Below, in pieces: positions 52,963-62,487 of a DNA stretch of 64,000 nucleotides; position 1 is the stretch's first letter; every line of letters begins with the position of its first letter. The DNA comes from an uncultured Prevotellaceae bacterium (GTDB taxonomy: Bacteria; Bacteroidota; Bacteroidia; Bacteroidales; Bacteroidaceae): contig CAMBDA010000012.1 in the NCBI GenBank assembly GCA_945865175.1, forward strand, positions 1 through 64,000. Reading direction: 5' to 3'. Both the position numbers and the translations under genes were made by a program. The notes beneath the pieces are model-generated. The model saw only the letters and a list, made by a program, of their open reading frames with translations. It was not told the DNA's origin and searched no databases.

Positions 52963-55900
52963 CTATTTGGAACGTTTCTTGCGCTTGCCTGGGGAGGAGC
53001 CGGTGGCTGTCGCGGGCATCTTGCGGAAGATGTCGGCCCATCGGTTGAAGTCCTTCTTCAACTGGATGCCGATGCCCTGGGTGGTGAGCGACGACTGGAT
53101 GAAGTAGCGGTCGTTGGTCTCGTTGTACACCTTCAGGGCCACTGTGCCTCCGGGGGTAATCAAGTATTTCACGTCAAAGTCGCCGATGAAGTTGTTGTTG
53201 GAATAAACGCTTTCCCGGTAGCCGAAGTTTCCGTTGAGCTGCAGACGGTTGTCCAGCAGCTTGCCGCTGAGCATGCCCTCCACGTCCAGTTCGTTCCATC
53301 CCGTTTCGCCGGTGCGCAGGTTGGCACCGAAGGTCCAGTTGCTGTTGCCCACCATCTGGCTCATCATCTGGTTGAACTGACTGCTGAGGGTGCTGCTTAT
53401 CAGAGAGTTCATGGCAGTGCTGCTCTGATTGCTCCCCGAGGCGAACTGTGTGTCGAAATTGTAGAAGCGGCCAATGCCCAGCAGGTACATGGCCTGCATG
53501 TTCTTTTCCTCCTCGGTGCTCACGATGCTACGCACCATCTGCCTTTCCTCCTCGTTGGCATTGGGCAGGTCAAAGTCGAACGTCACGGAAGGAGCGGCCG
53601 GCTTGCCACCGATGTTCATCACGCAGTCCACACGCGTGTTGCTCAGTCCCAGGCTGGAGGTGCTCAGGTCGTCGAGCGACACATTGGGCACCGTGTAGAT
53701 GGCCTGCAGGTTGAGCGTTGCCTGGTAGGCGTCCCCGCCGAAGGTGATGGAGCCGCCTTCCCTGAAGAGGAAATCCTTGCGGATGAAGTCCTGGAGCGAG
53801 AGCTTGTAGATGCCGTTGTCCACACGGTAAACACCGTACATCTGGAATTTGCCTTTGTTGTAGTAGTGGGCCCTGATGCGGCCGTAGCCGCCCAGCAGGA
53901 TGTGGTCGCCCGATTTGCGGTCCATCAGCAGTTTGATGGAGGCATCGGGCGTGATGTCCAGGTCCATGTTCAGGTGGATGTCGTTGGCCTCCTCCTCTTC
54001 CCTGTCCTGGGCCTGTCCTCCAGTGCCCGTGTGGAGGCTGTCCGCGGGCTGTGTGTAGGTGATGAAACTGGCCTCGGTGAGCGTTTCGGGGCTGCCCACG
54101 TTGTAAGTGAGGATGGAGCCCGAGAGCGGCTTGGCGTTCACGTCGACCGTCAGTTCTCCGGGTTGCCCGCTCAGGTGCACGTCGCCGTCGGCAAAGAAGG
54201 TGCCGTAGAACGACTGGTCGCCAAAGTCGTGGAAGTCATAGGCAAGCACGTTCTTGGCCTGGATGCTGAAATCGTAGCGCAGATTGCTCAGATGGTTATG
54301 GGCGAGGTGGCCGTCCACCAGCGCGCAGTGCTCCTTGTCTCCCTTGCTGCCGAAGTTGTCGTAGGCCGTGGCGTTCTTTATCCAGATGTTGCCCGGGCGA
54401 AGCACCACGCTGTCGCCATACAGGCGGTAGGATGTGCCCAGCATGTTCACCTTCATCGAGGCTTCTTCGGCGATGAGGTCGCCTTCCAGGTCGATTTGCT
54501 TGAAGGGGCCGAACACGCGGGCGTACCCTGTGGCCCGTCCTTGCAGATTGGTGAAGATGGAGGAGGTGAACTTGTTCAGGAAGAACAGGTTGATGCGTTT
54601 GGTATGGATGTGCAGGTCCAGTCCGCTCCCAGGGTCATGTCCGGGGGTAATGGTGCCTTGGAGCTGGGTATGGTGGCGGGTCTTGCTGTCACGCATGTCT
54701 GCTTCCAGTTGGATGCTTTTTCCCCGGTTCCCCCATCCGGCATGCACGTCCATCTCTCCCATCAGGCCCTGGTTGATGCAGAAGTCCTTCACGTGGAGAA
54801 AGGCATCCGCTACGGGCGCTTCCAGCAGGTTCTTGGCATAGATGAGCCCTGTGGCACTGCCCGTAAACTCCAGCGCCTTGAAGTTTATCATCTGAAAGAT
54901 ATAGTCGAGGTTGATATCGTTGAGATTCACCGATATGGAGTCGTCCTCCCTCTTCGACACGATGCCGTTCACCATCAGGTGTCTCTTGCCCTGGCTGATG
55001 CCTGCCTGCTGGATGCTGGTTGCCCCTTTGCGGTGGATGATGGTGGCGGGGTGCACGTTCCACAGGGTATCGCTGATGGTAATCTGTGTGGGCGACATGC
55101 TGGCCTGTACCATTGTCTGTCCTGCTTCGTCTCGCATGAATGTGGCTGCCACATCCAGCGTTCCCGTTTGTGCCGGCTGCCGTTTGTTGTCCCATTTGAG
55201 CACGCTTCTCAGGCGGTTGTAGCCGGCAAAGTTCTCCATTGTCACCTCGATGGGCCGTTGCTTGATGATACGCTGCAGGGTGAGCTGTTGCTGCATCATC
55301 TCGGGCTTGTTGTCGATGTGCAGGCGGATGTTTTTCAGGGTTTCACCTCCATAGAGGATTTCGGGGCTTTCGGCCTCCACTTCCAGGATGCTGAGCGCTG
55401 TGTTGAGCCTTGCGTTCAGGCGGGTGGGGAGGGGCGTTTTCAGATGGATGCCGGCCAGCCGTCTCAGCAGCATGGTATCCTGCAGGGTGAGCTGCAGTGT
55501 CATCTCCTCGTTGTAGGGGCCTTGGCTGTCAGTGCCGACGAGCTCAGGCAGGTGGGCATGCACCATCCGCCGTATGCCCGGGTAGAGATGCTGCCATTCA
55601 AAGGTGCCCCGGACGTTGGCGTTCAGGAAGGGGCTCACGATGTCTATCTCCTTGCGCTGGCTGCCCAGGCGGAGGTCCATGGTGAGGTCGCCCGGCTGGT
55701 GGATGCCCAGGGCCTCGGACTCCAGCTTCAGTCCCTTGCACTGGAGCGTCCCTTGCAGCAGGTTGGCCGACTGGCCTTTCAGGCGGGTCTCTATGTGCAG
55801 GCTCATCCTTTCGTCTTCCATCTTCGGGGCCAGATTCAGCGCCTGCAGATTGACATCCTCCAGCTCCAGCAGGCATTGCAGCTCCTTGTCTGGTGTAGCC

Positions 55901-57393
55901 TGAGAGAGTGTGAAGTCAAGATTTAACTTTCCGTTGATATCCTCATGATTTACAGTAGCCTGCAATATGCTTTTCTCTTGCGATGCAGACACTTGTATGT
56001 TGTGGTATGGGTAATGCTTGAATACCAGTTGGTCCAGGGTTCCTGCCATTCTCCATTGTGGCTTGCCGTCCTCTCCCTTGAGCCTTCCCGTCAGGTGGAT
56101 GGATGCGCTCACGTCTTCTAGCGGTGCGTGTCCGTCGTCTGCCAGCAGGCGGTTGGCTTCTAGCCTGTCCACCTCCACATGGGCATCCAGGTCCTGCATC
56201 TGGTGCAGCGTACTCCTCACATGTGCCGTGCCTATTTGTGTATGAAGTTCGATATCGGTGTTCAGGGTGTTGTGGGCATAGTGGAGCGGACCGCTGGCAG
56301 CGATGCGCCCGATCCGTCGCAGAATGGCGGTTTCCTCGGTCTCCTGCCCCTGCAGGTTGCGTTTGAGCCAGGACAGCAGGTGCTCTCCCGCCTCCATTTG
56401 TCGGATGTTTCCGCTTGCCTGCCAGCCGGCGGTATCTGCCTGCACCCATCCGTCCATCCACAGGAGGATGTTTTTTCCCTGGTCCTGAATATGCAGGTCG
56501 TTCACTTTCACCTTGCCTTCTGCGCCTGCAAACGTGAGGGAGGCCTGGATGGAGTCGGTGAAATGCTGCAGTCTGGGCACGATGCTTCCGATGTCGCCTG
56601 GTGAGAGGGAAACCTCCATCTGCCCTTCACAGCCCATACGTGCCAGCCATTGCCTGATGTGCCCTTTTCGGGGCAGGGCATCATAGGTGCATTGTAGCCG
56701 GGGCACCGATAGGGTGGAGTGGGGCATCTTTATCCACAGCTGCTGGATGCTCGTCTCCTGAGTCGTGAGGCTTGCCTCCATGTCCATCTGTTCCAGCCGC
56801 AGTCCGCTTTTCTCCTCGAAGGCCAGTTTCTCCAGCTCCACCTTGATGCTGTCGGGGGTGAGATGATGGATGATGGCATTGAGCCGGAGTTCCTTCAGAT
56901 GCAGGTGGTTGGGATTGAGCTTGCCGGGTGTCTCGGCCTGGTCCTCCACGTCATACTGCACGCTCATGCCCCTCACCAGCAGTTTGCCCAGCTTCAGGTC
57001 GATGGGCGTCGATGTGGTGTCGTTGCTGCTGAAGGCATCCAGCAGGAACTGGCAGTTGGGCTTGGCGCCGGCCGTTTCCCTGTATAGCCGTGCGTGCGCT
57101 CCAAAGAGCTGTGCGTTCTCTATCCTGATGGCCTGGTGGGCCAGCGGCAGGAGTTCAATCTTGGCGGCTATTCTGGCAATATCCAGCATCAGGGAGTCGT
57201 TCTGGTCATGGATGCAGATGCCGTCGACCACGATGCGGTTGAGCAGTCCCAGCCGCAGGTTCTCGATTTCCACCTTGGCCTGTACCTTCTGCGTGAGCCA
57301 TGCCGACAACTGTCTTGCGCTCCATCGCTGCATGGCAGGAATGGAGCCCATGGCCAGCAACAGTAGGTAGAGCGTGAGTGAGGTTGCCGCCAA
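52963..57393 (-). CDS. tamB: TamB-like translocation/assembly module protein
   Basis: A 1476-residue envelope protein with an N-terminal membrane anchor (about residues 3-20) and a very long beta-helical or beta-taco region. The conserved C-terminal TamB domain (about 1130-1430) includes the pattern DLDITPDASIKLLMDRKSGDHI and the later LPNANEEERQMVRSIVSTEEEKNMQAM. The C-terminal tail is Lys/Arg-rich. It spans the periplasm and takes part in outer membrane protein or lipid transfer. No in-frame ATG lies between the upstream stop (57445-57447) and the anchor, so a TTG start at 57393 is used; the next ATG would delete the anchor. Confidence 0.85.
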   Translation of the reverse strand: MAATSLTLYLLLLAMGSIPAMQRWSARQLSAWLTQKVQAKVEIENLRLGLLNRIVVDGICIHDQNDSLMLDIARIAAKIELLPLAHQAIRIENAQLFGAHARLYRETAGAKPNCQFLLDAFSSNDTTSTPIDLKLGKLLVRGMSVQYDVEDQAETPGKLNPNHLHLKELRLNAIIHHLTPDSIKVELEKLAFEEKSGLRLEQMDMEASLTTQETSIQQLWIKMPHSTLSVPRLQCTYDALPRKGHIRQWLARMGCEGQMEVSLSPGDIGSIVPRLQHFTDSIQASLTFAGAEGKVKVNDLHIQDQGKNILLWMDGWVQADTAGWQASGNIRQMEAGEHLLSWLKRNLQGQETEETAILRRIGRIAASGPLHYAHNTLNTDIELHTQIGTAHVRSTLHQMQDLDAHVEVDRLEANRLLADDGHAPLEDVSASIHLTGRLKGEDGKPQWRMAGTLDQLVFKHYPYHNIQVSASQEKSILQATVNHEDINGKLNLDFTLSQATPDKELQCLLELEDVNLQALNLAPKMEDERMSLHIETRLKGQSANLLQGTLQCKGLKLESEALGIHQPGDLTMDLRLGSQRKEIDIVSPFLNANVRGTFEWQHLYPGIRRMVHAHLPELVGTDSQGPYNEEMTLQLTLQDTMLLRRLAGIHLKTPLPTRLNARLNTALSILEVEAESPEILYGGETLKNIRLHIDNKPEMMQQQLTLQRIIKQRPIEVTMENFAGYNRLRSVLKWDNKRQPAQTGTLDVAATFMRDEAGQTMVQASMSPTQITISDTLWNVHPATIIHRKGATSIQQAGISQGKRHLMVNGIVSKREDDSISVNLNDINLDYIFQMINFKALEFTGSATGLIYAKNLLEAPVADAFLHVKDFCINQGLMGEMDVHAGWGNRGKSIQLEADMRDSKTRHHTQLQGTITPGHDPGSGLDLHIHTKRINLFFLNKFTSSIFTNLQGRATGYARVFGPFKQIDLEGDLIAEEASMKVNMLGTSYRLYGDSVVLRPGNIWIKNATAYDNFGSKGDKEHCALVDGHLAHNHLSNLRYDFSIQAKNVLAYDFHDFGDQSFYGTFFADGDVHLSGQPGELTVDVNAKPLSGSILTYNVGSPETLTEASFITYTQPADSLHTGTGGQAQDREEEEANDIHLNMDLDITPDASIKLLMDRKSGDHILLGGYGRIRAHYYNKGKFQMYGVYRVDNGIYKLSLQDFIRKDFLFREGGSITFGGDAYQATLNLQAIYTVPNVSLDDLSTSSLGLSNTRVDCVMNIGGKPAAPSVTFDFDLPNANEEERQMVRSIVSTEEEKNMQAMYLLGIGRFYNFDTQFASGSNQSSTAMNSLISSTLSSQFNQMMSQMVGNSNWTFGANLRTGETGWNELDVEGMLSGKLLDNRLQLNGNFGYRESVYSNNNFIGDFDVKYLITPGGTVALKVYNETNDRYFIQSSLTTQGIGIQLKKDFNRWADIFRKMPATATGSSPGKRKKRSK

Positions 57394-57556
57394 CCATCGG
57401 AGTATGTATTTTAGCGTCTTGATAGGCTGGGTCTTTTTTCTGTTTTATGGGCCACTTTTGGCTTCAAGGAGGGGCTTTTGGCGGCCTTTGCTTCAAAAAT
57501 CGCATCAAAAGTACAATCTTTTTTTGAAAAAGCGGCAATTTTAACCAAATTTTCTG

Positions 57557-57564
57557 TAATTTTG
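57557..57564 (+). promoter_or_regulatory. Probable -7 box of the nqr operon
   Basis: TAATTTTG fits TAnnTTTG and lies 37 bases before nqrA. A TTTG at 57523-57526 is about 30 bases upstream, too far for the usual spacing, so the -33 element is uncertain. Confidence 0.45.
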
Positions 57565-57601
57565 CGTTGCATATTGTGTAATAGGTTTATTTATCCAGTA
57601 T

Positions 57602-58930
57602 ATGGCAAAAGTTATCAAATTGCGTAAAGGTCTGGACATTAATCTGAAAGGCAAGGCTGCATTGGAGACAACCAGCGTGAAGTGCCCGGGCGAGTATGCA
57701 CTCGTTCCCGACGATTTCACAGGTGTCAAGCCCAAGGTAGTGGTCAAGGAAGGTGACAATGTCCTGATCGGGGATGCATTGTTTGTGGACAAACTGCATC
57801 CTGAAGTGAAGTTTGTATCTCCAGTCAGCGGTACTGTCTCAATGGTGGAGCGTGGCGACCGTCGCAAGCTGCTCAGCATTCGTGTGAAGAGCGATGGCAA
57901 GCAGTCGGCACGTACGTTCGACACCAAGCAGGACATCAAGGCGCTGTTGCTGGAAAGTGGTATGTTTGCGTTCCTGCGCCAGCGCCCCTACGATGTGGTG
58001 GCCAATCCCGAGGACAAGCCCAAGGCTATCTTCGTGAGTGCCTTCAACAGTATGCCGCTGAGTCAGGATTTCGAGTATGCGCTCAAGGGAGAGGAGAAGG
58101 CTTTCCAGGCTGGTATCACCGCGCTGTCCAAGCTGGCCAAGGTGCATCTGGGCGTGAGCGCGCGTCAGACCAGTGCAGCACTCACCGGTGCCACCGGTTG
58201 CGAAGTGACGGTGTTCGACGGTCCTGCTCCCGCAGGCAATGTGGGTGTGCAAATCAATCACGTGGACCCCATCAACAAGGGCGAAGTGGTGTGGACACTG
58301 GGTGCCGAGGAAGTTCTCTTTATCGGCCGTCTGCTCACCACTGGCCGTGTGGACCTCACCCGTACCGTGGCCCTGGCCGGCTCGGAAGTGAAAAAGCCGT
58401 GCTATGCCAAGATGCTCGTGGGTCAGAGACTGGACACCCTGCTGCAGGGTCAGGTGGACCTTTCTGCCGGCATCCGCATCATCAACGGTAACGTGATGAC
58501 GGGTGTCAAGACCACAGCAGGCGGTTATCTGGGTGCCCATGCCACCGAGGTGAACGTGATTCCCGAGGGCGATCATGCCGACGAGTTCATGGGATGGATC
58601 ATGCCTCGCTTCGGCACCTTCAGCACCCATCGCAGCTATTTCAGCTGGCTTTGCGGCAAGAAGGACTATGTGTTCGATGCCCGTGTGAAGGGTGGCGAGC
58701 GCCACATGATTATGAGCGGAGAGTATGACAAGGTGTTCCCCATGGACATCTATGCCGGCTACCTCATCAAGGCCATCATCACGGGCGACATCGACCGTCA
58801 GGAGGCCCTGGGCATCTACGAGGTGGCTCCTGAGGACTTCGCCATTGCAGAGTTTGTGGACAGCAGCAAGCTGGAACTTCAGCGCATCGTCCGTCAGGGA
58901 CTGGACATCCTGAGAAAGGAGAACGCATAG
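57602..58930 (+). CDS. nqrA: Na+-translocating NADH:quinone reductase subunit A
   Basis: A 442-residue cytoplasmic subunit of the sodium-pumping NADH:ubiquinone/menaquinone reductase. It starts MAKVIKLRKGLDINLKG and shows family segments VKPKVVVKEGDNVLIGDALF, KVEGDRRKLL-like and PHEIDHVDP-type Rossmann region near residue 215. NqrA takes part in quinone binding. First gene of nqrABCDEF with gaps of 32, 5, 16, 11 and 19 bases. NQR couples NADH oxidation to sodium export and drives fumarate reduction in Bacteroidales. Confidence 0.95.
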   Translation: MAKVIKLRKGLDINLKGKAALETTSVKCPGEYALVPDDFTGVKPKVVVKEGDNVLIGDALFVDKLHPEVKFVSPVSGTVSMVERGDRRKLLSIRVKSDGKQSARTFDTKQDIKALLLESGMFAFLRQRPYDVVANPEDKPKAIFVSAFNSMPLSQDFEYALKGEEKAFQAGITALSKLAKVHLGVSARQTSAALTGATGCEVTVFDGPAPAGNVGVQINHVDPINKGEVVWTLGAEEVLFIGRLLTTGRVDLTRTVALAGSEVKKPCYAKMLVGQRLDTLLQGQVDLSAGIRIINGNVMTGVKTTAGGYLGAHATEVNVIPEGDHADEFMGWIMPRFGTFSTHRSYFSWLCGKKDYVFDARVKGGERHMIMSGEYDKVFPMDIYAGYLIKAIITGDIDRQEALGIYEVAPEDFAIAEFVDSSKLELQRIVRQGLDILRKENA

Positions 58931-58962
58931 CGCATATATTAATGTATTATTAGTGAAACACA

Positions 58963-60126
58963 ATGAAAGCATTAAGAAAACTTTTCGATAACATAAAGCC
59001 GATGGTTGAGGAGGGCGGAAAGTTCCATGCCTTCCGGAGCCTGGTGGACGGATTCGAGACCTTTGCGTTCGTGCCCAACCAGACCAGCCGTACAGGCAGC
59101 GTGAACATCCACGATGCTATCGACAGCAAGCGCATCATGAGTTTTGTGGTGATTGCGCTCCTGCCCGCTTTGCTGTTTGGCATGTACAATGTGGGTTACC
59201 AGAACTATTTGGCTGCCGGCACCCTCGGCGATGCCAGTTTCTGCGACATCTTCGGTTTCGGCCTGCTGGCCGTATTGCCCAAGATTATTGTCAGCTACAT
59301 CGTGGGTCTGGGCATAGAGTTTGTGGTGGCCCAGTGGAAGGGTGAGGAAATCCAGGAGGGCTTCCTGGTGAGCGGTATCATCATTCCCATGATTATTCCT
59401 GTAAACACTCCGTTGTGGATGCTGGCTCTGGCTGTGGCATTCAGCGTCATCTTTGCCAAGGAAATCTTTGGCGGTACGGGTATGAACATCTTCAATCCCG
59501 CCCTTGTGACGCGTGCCTTCCTCTTCTTCAGCTATCCTTCTGTGATGACTGGCGACGACAATGTGTGGGTGGCACAGCACACCATCTTCGGACTGGGCAA
59601 CGACCTGCCCGACACCTTCACCGCAGCCACTCCTCTTGGCGAGGCTGCCCTGGGCAACGGGCTGACCGACCAGTGGTCGGCCTTCATCGGCCTCATTCCC
59701 GGTTCCATCGGAGAAACCAGCGTGGTGGCCATTGCCATCGGTGCAGTTATCCTGCTGTGGACCGGCATTGCCTCATGGCGTACCATGGGCAGCGTGTTTG
59801 TGGGAGGCGCCCTCACGGCATGCCTCTTCCATCAGACGGGTGTGAGCCCCTTGAGTTGTGTGGACCAGTTGGTAGTGGGCGGCTTCTGCTTCGGTGCTGT
59901 CTTCATGGCCACCGACCCTGTCACCAGTGCCCGCACCTCCTGTGGCCAGTATATCTATGGCTTCCTTATCGGTGTAGTGGCCGTGCTTGTGCGTGTGCTC
60001 AACCCCGGTTTCCCCGAAGGCATGATGTTGGCTATCCTGCTCCTCAACCTGTTTGCACCAGCCATCGACTACTGCTTCGTGCAGAGCAATATCAACAAAC
60101 GTGCGCGTCGCGCAATTAAAAAGTAA
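58963..60126 (+). CDS. nqrB: Na+-translocating NADH:quinone reductase subunit B
   Basis: A 387-residue membrane subunit with about ten helices. The covalent FMN site is the Thr of FTAATPLG, Thr223, in the D-x-x-x-A-A-T pattern recognised by ApbE. The conserved Gly-rich loop [15 protein letters not shown] (about 172-186) is the quinone/riboflavin region. It also carries the riboflavin cofactor in known NQRs. The Asp at the expected upstream position of the flavinylation motif is present (DTFTAAT). Confidence 0.95.
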   Translation: MKALRKLFDNIKPMVEEGGKFHAFRSLVDGFETFAFVPNQTSRTGSVNIHDAIDSKRIMSFVVIALLPALLFGMYNVGYQNYLAAGTLGDASFCDIFGFGLLAVLPKIIVSYIVGLGIEFVVAQWKGEEIQEGFLVSGIIIPMIIPVNTPLWMLALAVAFSVIFAKEIFGGTGMNIFNPALVTRAFLFFSYPSVMTGDDNVWVAQHTIFGLGNDLPDTFTAATPLGEAALGNGLTDQWSAFIGLIPGSIGETSVVAIAIGAVILLWTGIASWRTMGSVFVGGALTACLFHQTGVSPLSCVDQLVVGGFCFGAVFMATDPVTSARTSCGQYIYGFLIGVVAVLVRVLNPGFPEGMMLAILLLNLFAPAIDYCFVQSNINKRARRAIKK

Positions 60127-60131
60127 GGATT

Positions 60132-61181
60132 ATGGCTACAAAGAAATTTAAATGTAAGGTATGTGGCTATGTCCACGAGGGAGACAAGGCTCCCGAAAAG
60201 TGCCCCGTATGCCAGGCTCCTTCCACGGAGTTTGAGGAAGTAACCGAAGGCGGTGGCGCACCTGCCAAGAAGGGTCTCGACACTAACAGCAATGTCTACA
60301 CCATCGTATATGCCTCCGTCATGGTGGTGATTGTGGCTTTCCTGCTGGCTTTTGTTTCCAGCTCGCTCAAGCCCATCCAGGATGCCAATGTGGAGAATGA
60401 TACCAAGGGGCAAATCCTCACTTCCCTCAATATCGACATCAACGGCATCGATGTGTCGGCTGCCTTCAGCGAGAAGGTGCAGGACATGGTGTGGGACGGC
60501 ACCCAACTGGTTCCCTATGAAGGCGCTTTCAACAGCACCTATGGCGGCCTCATCAAGGAGGGCATCCTGCACGTGTTTGTGGCACAGACTGAGGATGGCG
60601 TGAAGTATGTGATTCCCGTCACGGGCCGTGGCCTTTGGGGCGGCCTCTGGGGCTACATCGCCCTCAACGAGGACAAGCAGACGGTCTATGGCACCTATTT
60701 CTATCATGAGAGCGAAACTGCAGGTCTGGGCGCACGCATCGGCGAGCGCAGCTTCCAGGAACTGTTCAACGGACGCCCTCTCTTTGCACAGCCCGGTAGC
60801 CAGACGGTCGACCTTGCTGTGGTGAAGAGCGGTGCCGCCCAGAACGAACTGGAGGTAAACGGCATTACAGGTGCCACCCTCACCAGCAATGGTGTGAACG
60901 CTATGATCAAGGACGGCTTGGGAGCCTATTCCAGCTTTATCATGGGTGGTGCTTCTGATGACACGGCTATGACCTGCGCTCCCTGCCGCGGACATTGTGG
61001 CAAGGGTCAGTGTGGTCAGGGCCAGTGTGGTCAGGGCCAGTGTGGTCAGGGTCAGTGCCCGGGTAAGTGCGGAGACCAGTGCCAGTGCGGAGATGGCCAG
61101 TGTGGCCAGGGCAACTGTGCTGAATGCCCCAAGCAGGGCACTTCGGCTTGCTGTCAGAACAACGAAGTAGAACAAAATTAA
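60132..61181 (+). CDS. nqrC: NqrC with N-terminal rubredoxin-like domain and C-terminal Cys-rich tail
   Basis: A 349-residue, unusually long NqrC (usual length about 230-260). Residues 1-30 form a rubredoxin-type knuckle with Cys8, Cys11, Cys24 and Cys27 ([15 protein letters not shown]). A linker leads to the membrane helix (about 54-75), then the normal NqrC FMN domain (about 80-262). The FMN site is Thr249 in ITGATLTS. The tail from Cys282 to about 342 has 15 cysteines in CGQGQ-type repeats. In known NqrC the FMN domain lies in the periplasm, so the rubredoxin part should be cytoplasmic and the tail periplasmic. The tail is encoded partly by 15-base repeats. Confidence 0.92.
   Translation: MATKKFKCKVCGYVHEGDKAPEKCPVCQAPSTEFEEVTEGGGAPAKKGLDTNSNVYTIVYASVMVVIVAFLLAFVSSSLKPIQDANVENDTKGQILTSLNIDINGIDVSAAFSEKVQDMVWDGTQLVPYEGAFNSTYGGLIKEGILHVFVAQTEDGVKYVIPVTGRGLWGGLWGYIALNEDKQTVYGTYFYHESETAGLGARIGERSFQELFNGRPLFAQPGSQTVDLAVVKSGAAQNELEVNGITGATLTSNGVNAMIKDGLGAYSSFIMGGASDDTAMTCAPCRGHCGKGQCGQGQCGQGQCGQGQCPGKCGDQCQCGDGQCGQGNCAECPKQGTSACCQNNEVEQN
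61005..61057 (+). repeat. 15-base tandem repeat in the nqrC tail
   Basis: Three nearly perfect 15-base units (61005-61019, 61020-61034, 61035-61049), differing at one position, plus a half unit, encode GQCGQ-type repeats. The period is a multiple of three. Confidence 0.8.
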
Positions 61182-61197
61182 GGAAGGAGAATAGAAT

Positions 61198-61830
61198 ATG
61201 AGTAAATTGTTTTCTGATGAGAATAAAGCTGCATTCTCTGGTCCGATCAATCTGAACAACCCTGTCACTGTGCAGGTGCTGGGCATCTGTTCTGCTTTGG
61301 CCGTCACCAGCCAGCTGGAGCCAGCCATTGTGATGGGATTGTCCGTGACCGTGATCACAGCTTTCGCCAATGTGATTATCTCACTCCTGCGCAAGACCAT
61401 CCCCAACCGCATCCGTATCATCGTACAGCTTGTGGTGGTGGCTGCGCTGGTTACTATAGTAAGCCAGGTGCTCAAGGCTTTTGCGTATGACGTGAGCGTA
61501 CAGTTGAGCGTCTACGTGGGTCTTATCATCACCAACTGCATTCTGATGGGCCGTCTGGAGGCTTTTGCCATGCAGAATGCGCCTTGGCCCTCGTTCCTCG
61601 ATGGCATTGGCAACGGACTGGGCTATGCCCTGGTGCTGGTGATTGTGGGCTTTGTGCGTGAGCTCTTTGGCTTCGGCACCCTCTTCGGTTTCAATATCAT
61701 CCCCGCATCCTGGTATGCCGAAAACGGTGGATGGTACATGAACAACGGTATGATGGTGATGCCCGCCATGAGTCTGATAATCGTAGGATGTGTAATCTGG
61801 GCACACCGCTCAATAAACAAGGAGGCTTAG
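61198..61830 (+). CDS. nqrD: Na+-translocating NADH:quinone reductase subunit D
   Basis: A 210-residue membrane subunit with six helices. Conserved NqrD segments include NNPVTVQVLGICSALAVTSQ and, in helix 4, GLIITNCILMGRLEAFA, whose Cys with the matching Cys of NqrE coordinates the intramembrane 2Fe-2S cluster in known NQRs. It is homologous to NqrE and RnfE. It forms the sodium/electron path with NqrE. Confidence 0.95.
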   Translation: MSKLFSDENKAAFSGPINLNNPVTVQVLGICSALAVTSQLEPAIVMGLSVTVITAFANVIISLLRKTIPNRIRIIVQLVVVAALVTIVSQVLKAFAYDVSVQLSVYVGLIITNCILMGRLEAFAMQNAPWPSFLDGIGNGLGYALVLVIVGFVRELFGFGTLFGFNIIPASWYAENGGWYMNNGMMVMPAMSLIIVGCVIWAHRSINKEA

Positions 61831-61841
61831 TATAAGAATTT

Positions 61842-62468
61842 ATGGAACACATGATTAGTTTGTTTGTCCGCTCCATCTTTGTGGACAACATGATTTTCGC
61901 TTTCTTCTTGGGTATGTGCTCTTATCTGGCCGTTTCCAAGAATGTGAAGACGGCCCTCGGACTGGGTATCGCCGTCACCTTCGTGCTGTTGGTCACCGTT
62001 CCCGTGGACTACCTGCTGCAGACTCGTCTGCTGGGTCCCGACTGTCTGGTGGAGGGCGTCGACCTCAGTTTCCTGGCATTTATCCTTTTCATTGCCGTGA
62101 TTGCCGGTATCGTGCAGCTGGTAGAGATGATTGTGGAGCGTTTCAGCCCCTCTCTCTATGCTTCGCTGGGTATCTTCCTTCCCCTGATTGCCGTCAACTG
62201 TGCCATCATGGGTGCCAGTCTGTTCATGCAGCAGCGTATAGGCATGGAACCCACCAACGCCCAGTATATCGGCGGTGTGGGTGATGCAGTGGCATACGCG
62301 CTGGGAAGCGGTATCGGATGGTTGCTGGCCATTGTGGGCTTGGCTGCCATTCGCGAGAAAATGGCCTACACCGATGTACCTAAGCCCCTGCAGGGATTGG
62401 GAATCACCTTCATCACTGTGGGTCTGATGGCTATGGCATTCATGTGCTTTAGTGGTTTGGATATTTAA
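61842..62468 (+). CDS. nqrE: Na+-translocating NADH:quinone reductase subunit E
   Basis: A 208-residue membrane subunit with six helices, starting with [27 protein letters not shown]; the Cys in this segment (near residue 26) and [11 protein letters not shown] near residue 123 are the family's cluster ligands. It is inverted in topology relative to NqrD. Both ligand cysteines are present, so the redox centre should be functional. Confidence 0.95.
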   Translation: MEHMISLFVRSIFVDNMIFAFFLGMCSYLAVSKNVKTALGLGIAVTFVLLVTVPVDYLLQTRLLGPDCLVEGVDLSFLAFILFIAVIAGIVQLVEMIVERFSPSLYASLGIFLPLIAVNCAIMGASLFMQQRIGMEPTNAQYIGGVGDAVAYALGSGIGWLLAIVGLAAIREKMAYTDVPKPLQGLGITFITVGLMAMAFMCFSGLDI

Positions 62469-62487
62469 AAGTAGGAGGAAACATACA

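Noticed and set aside
53866..55926. A 686-codon plus-strand open frame inside the TamB gene region
   Set aside because: Antisense to the TamB domains, no start signals, no recognisable domain, composition of a shadow frame.
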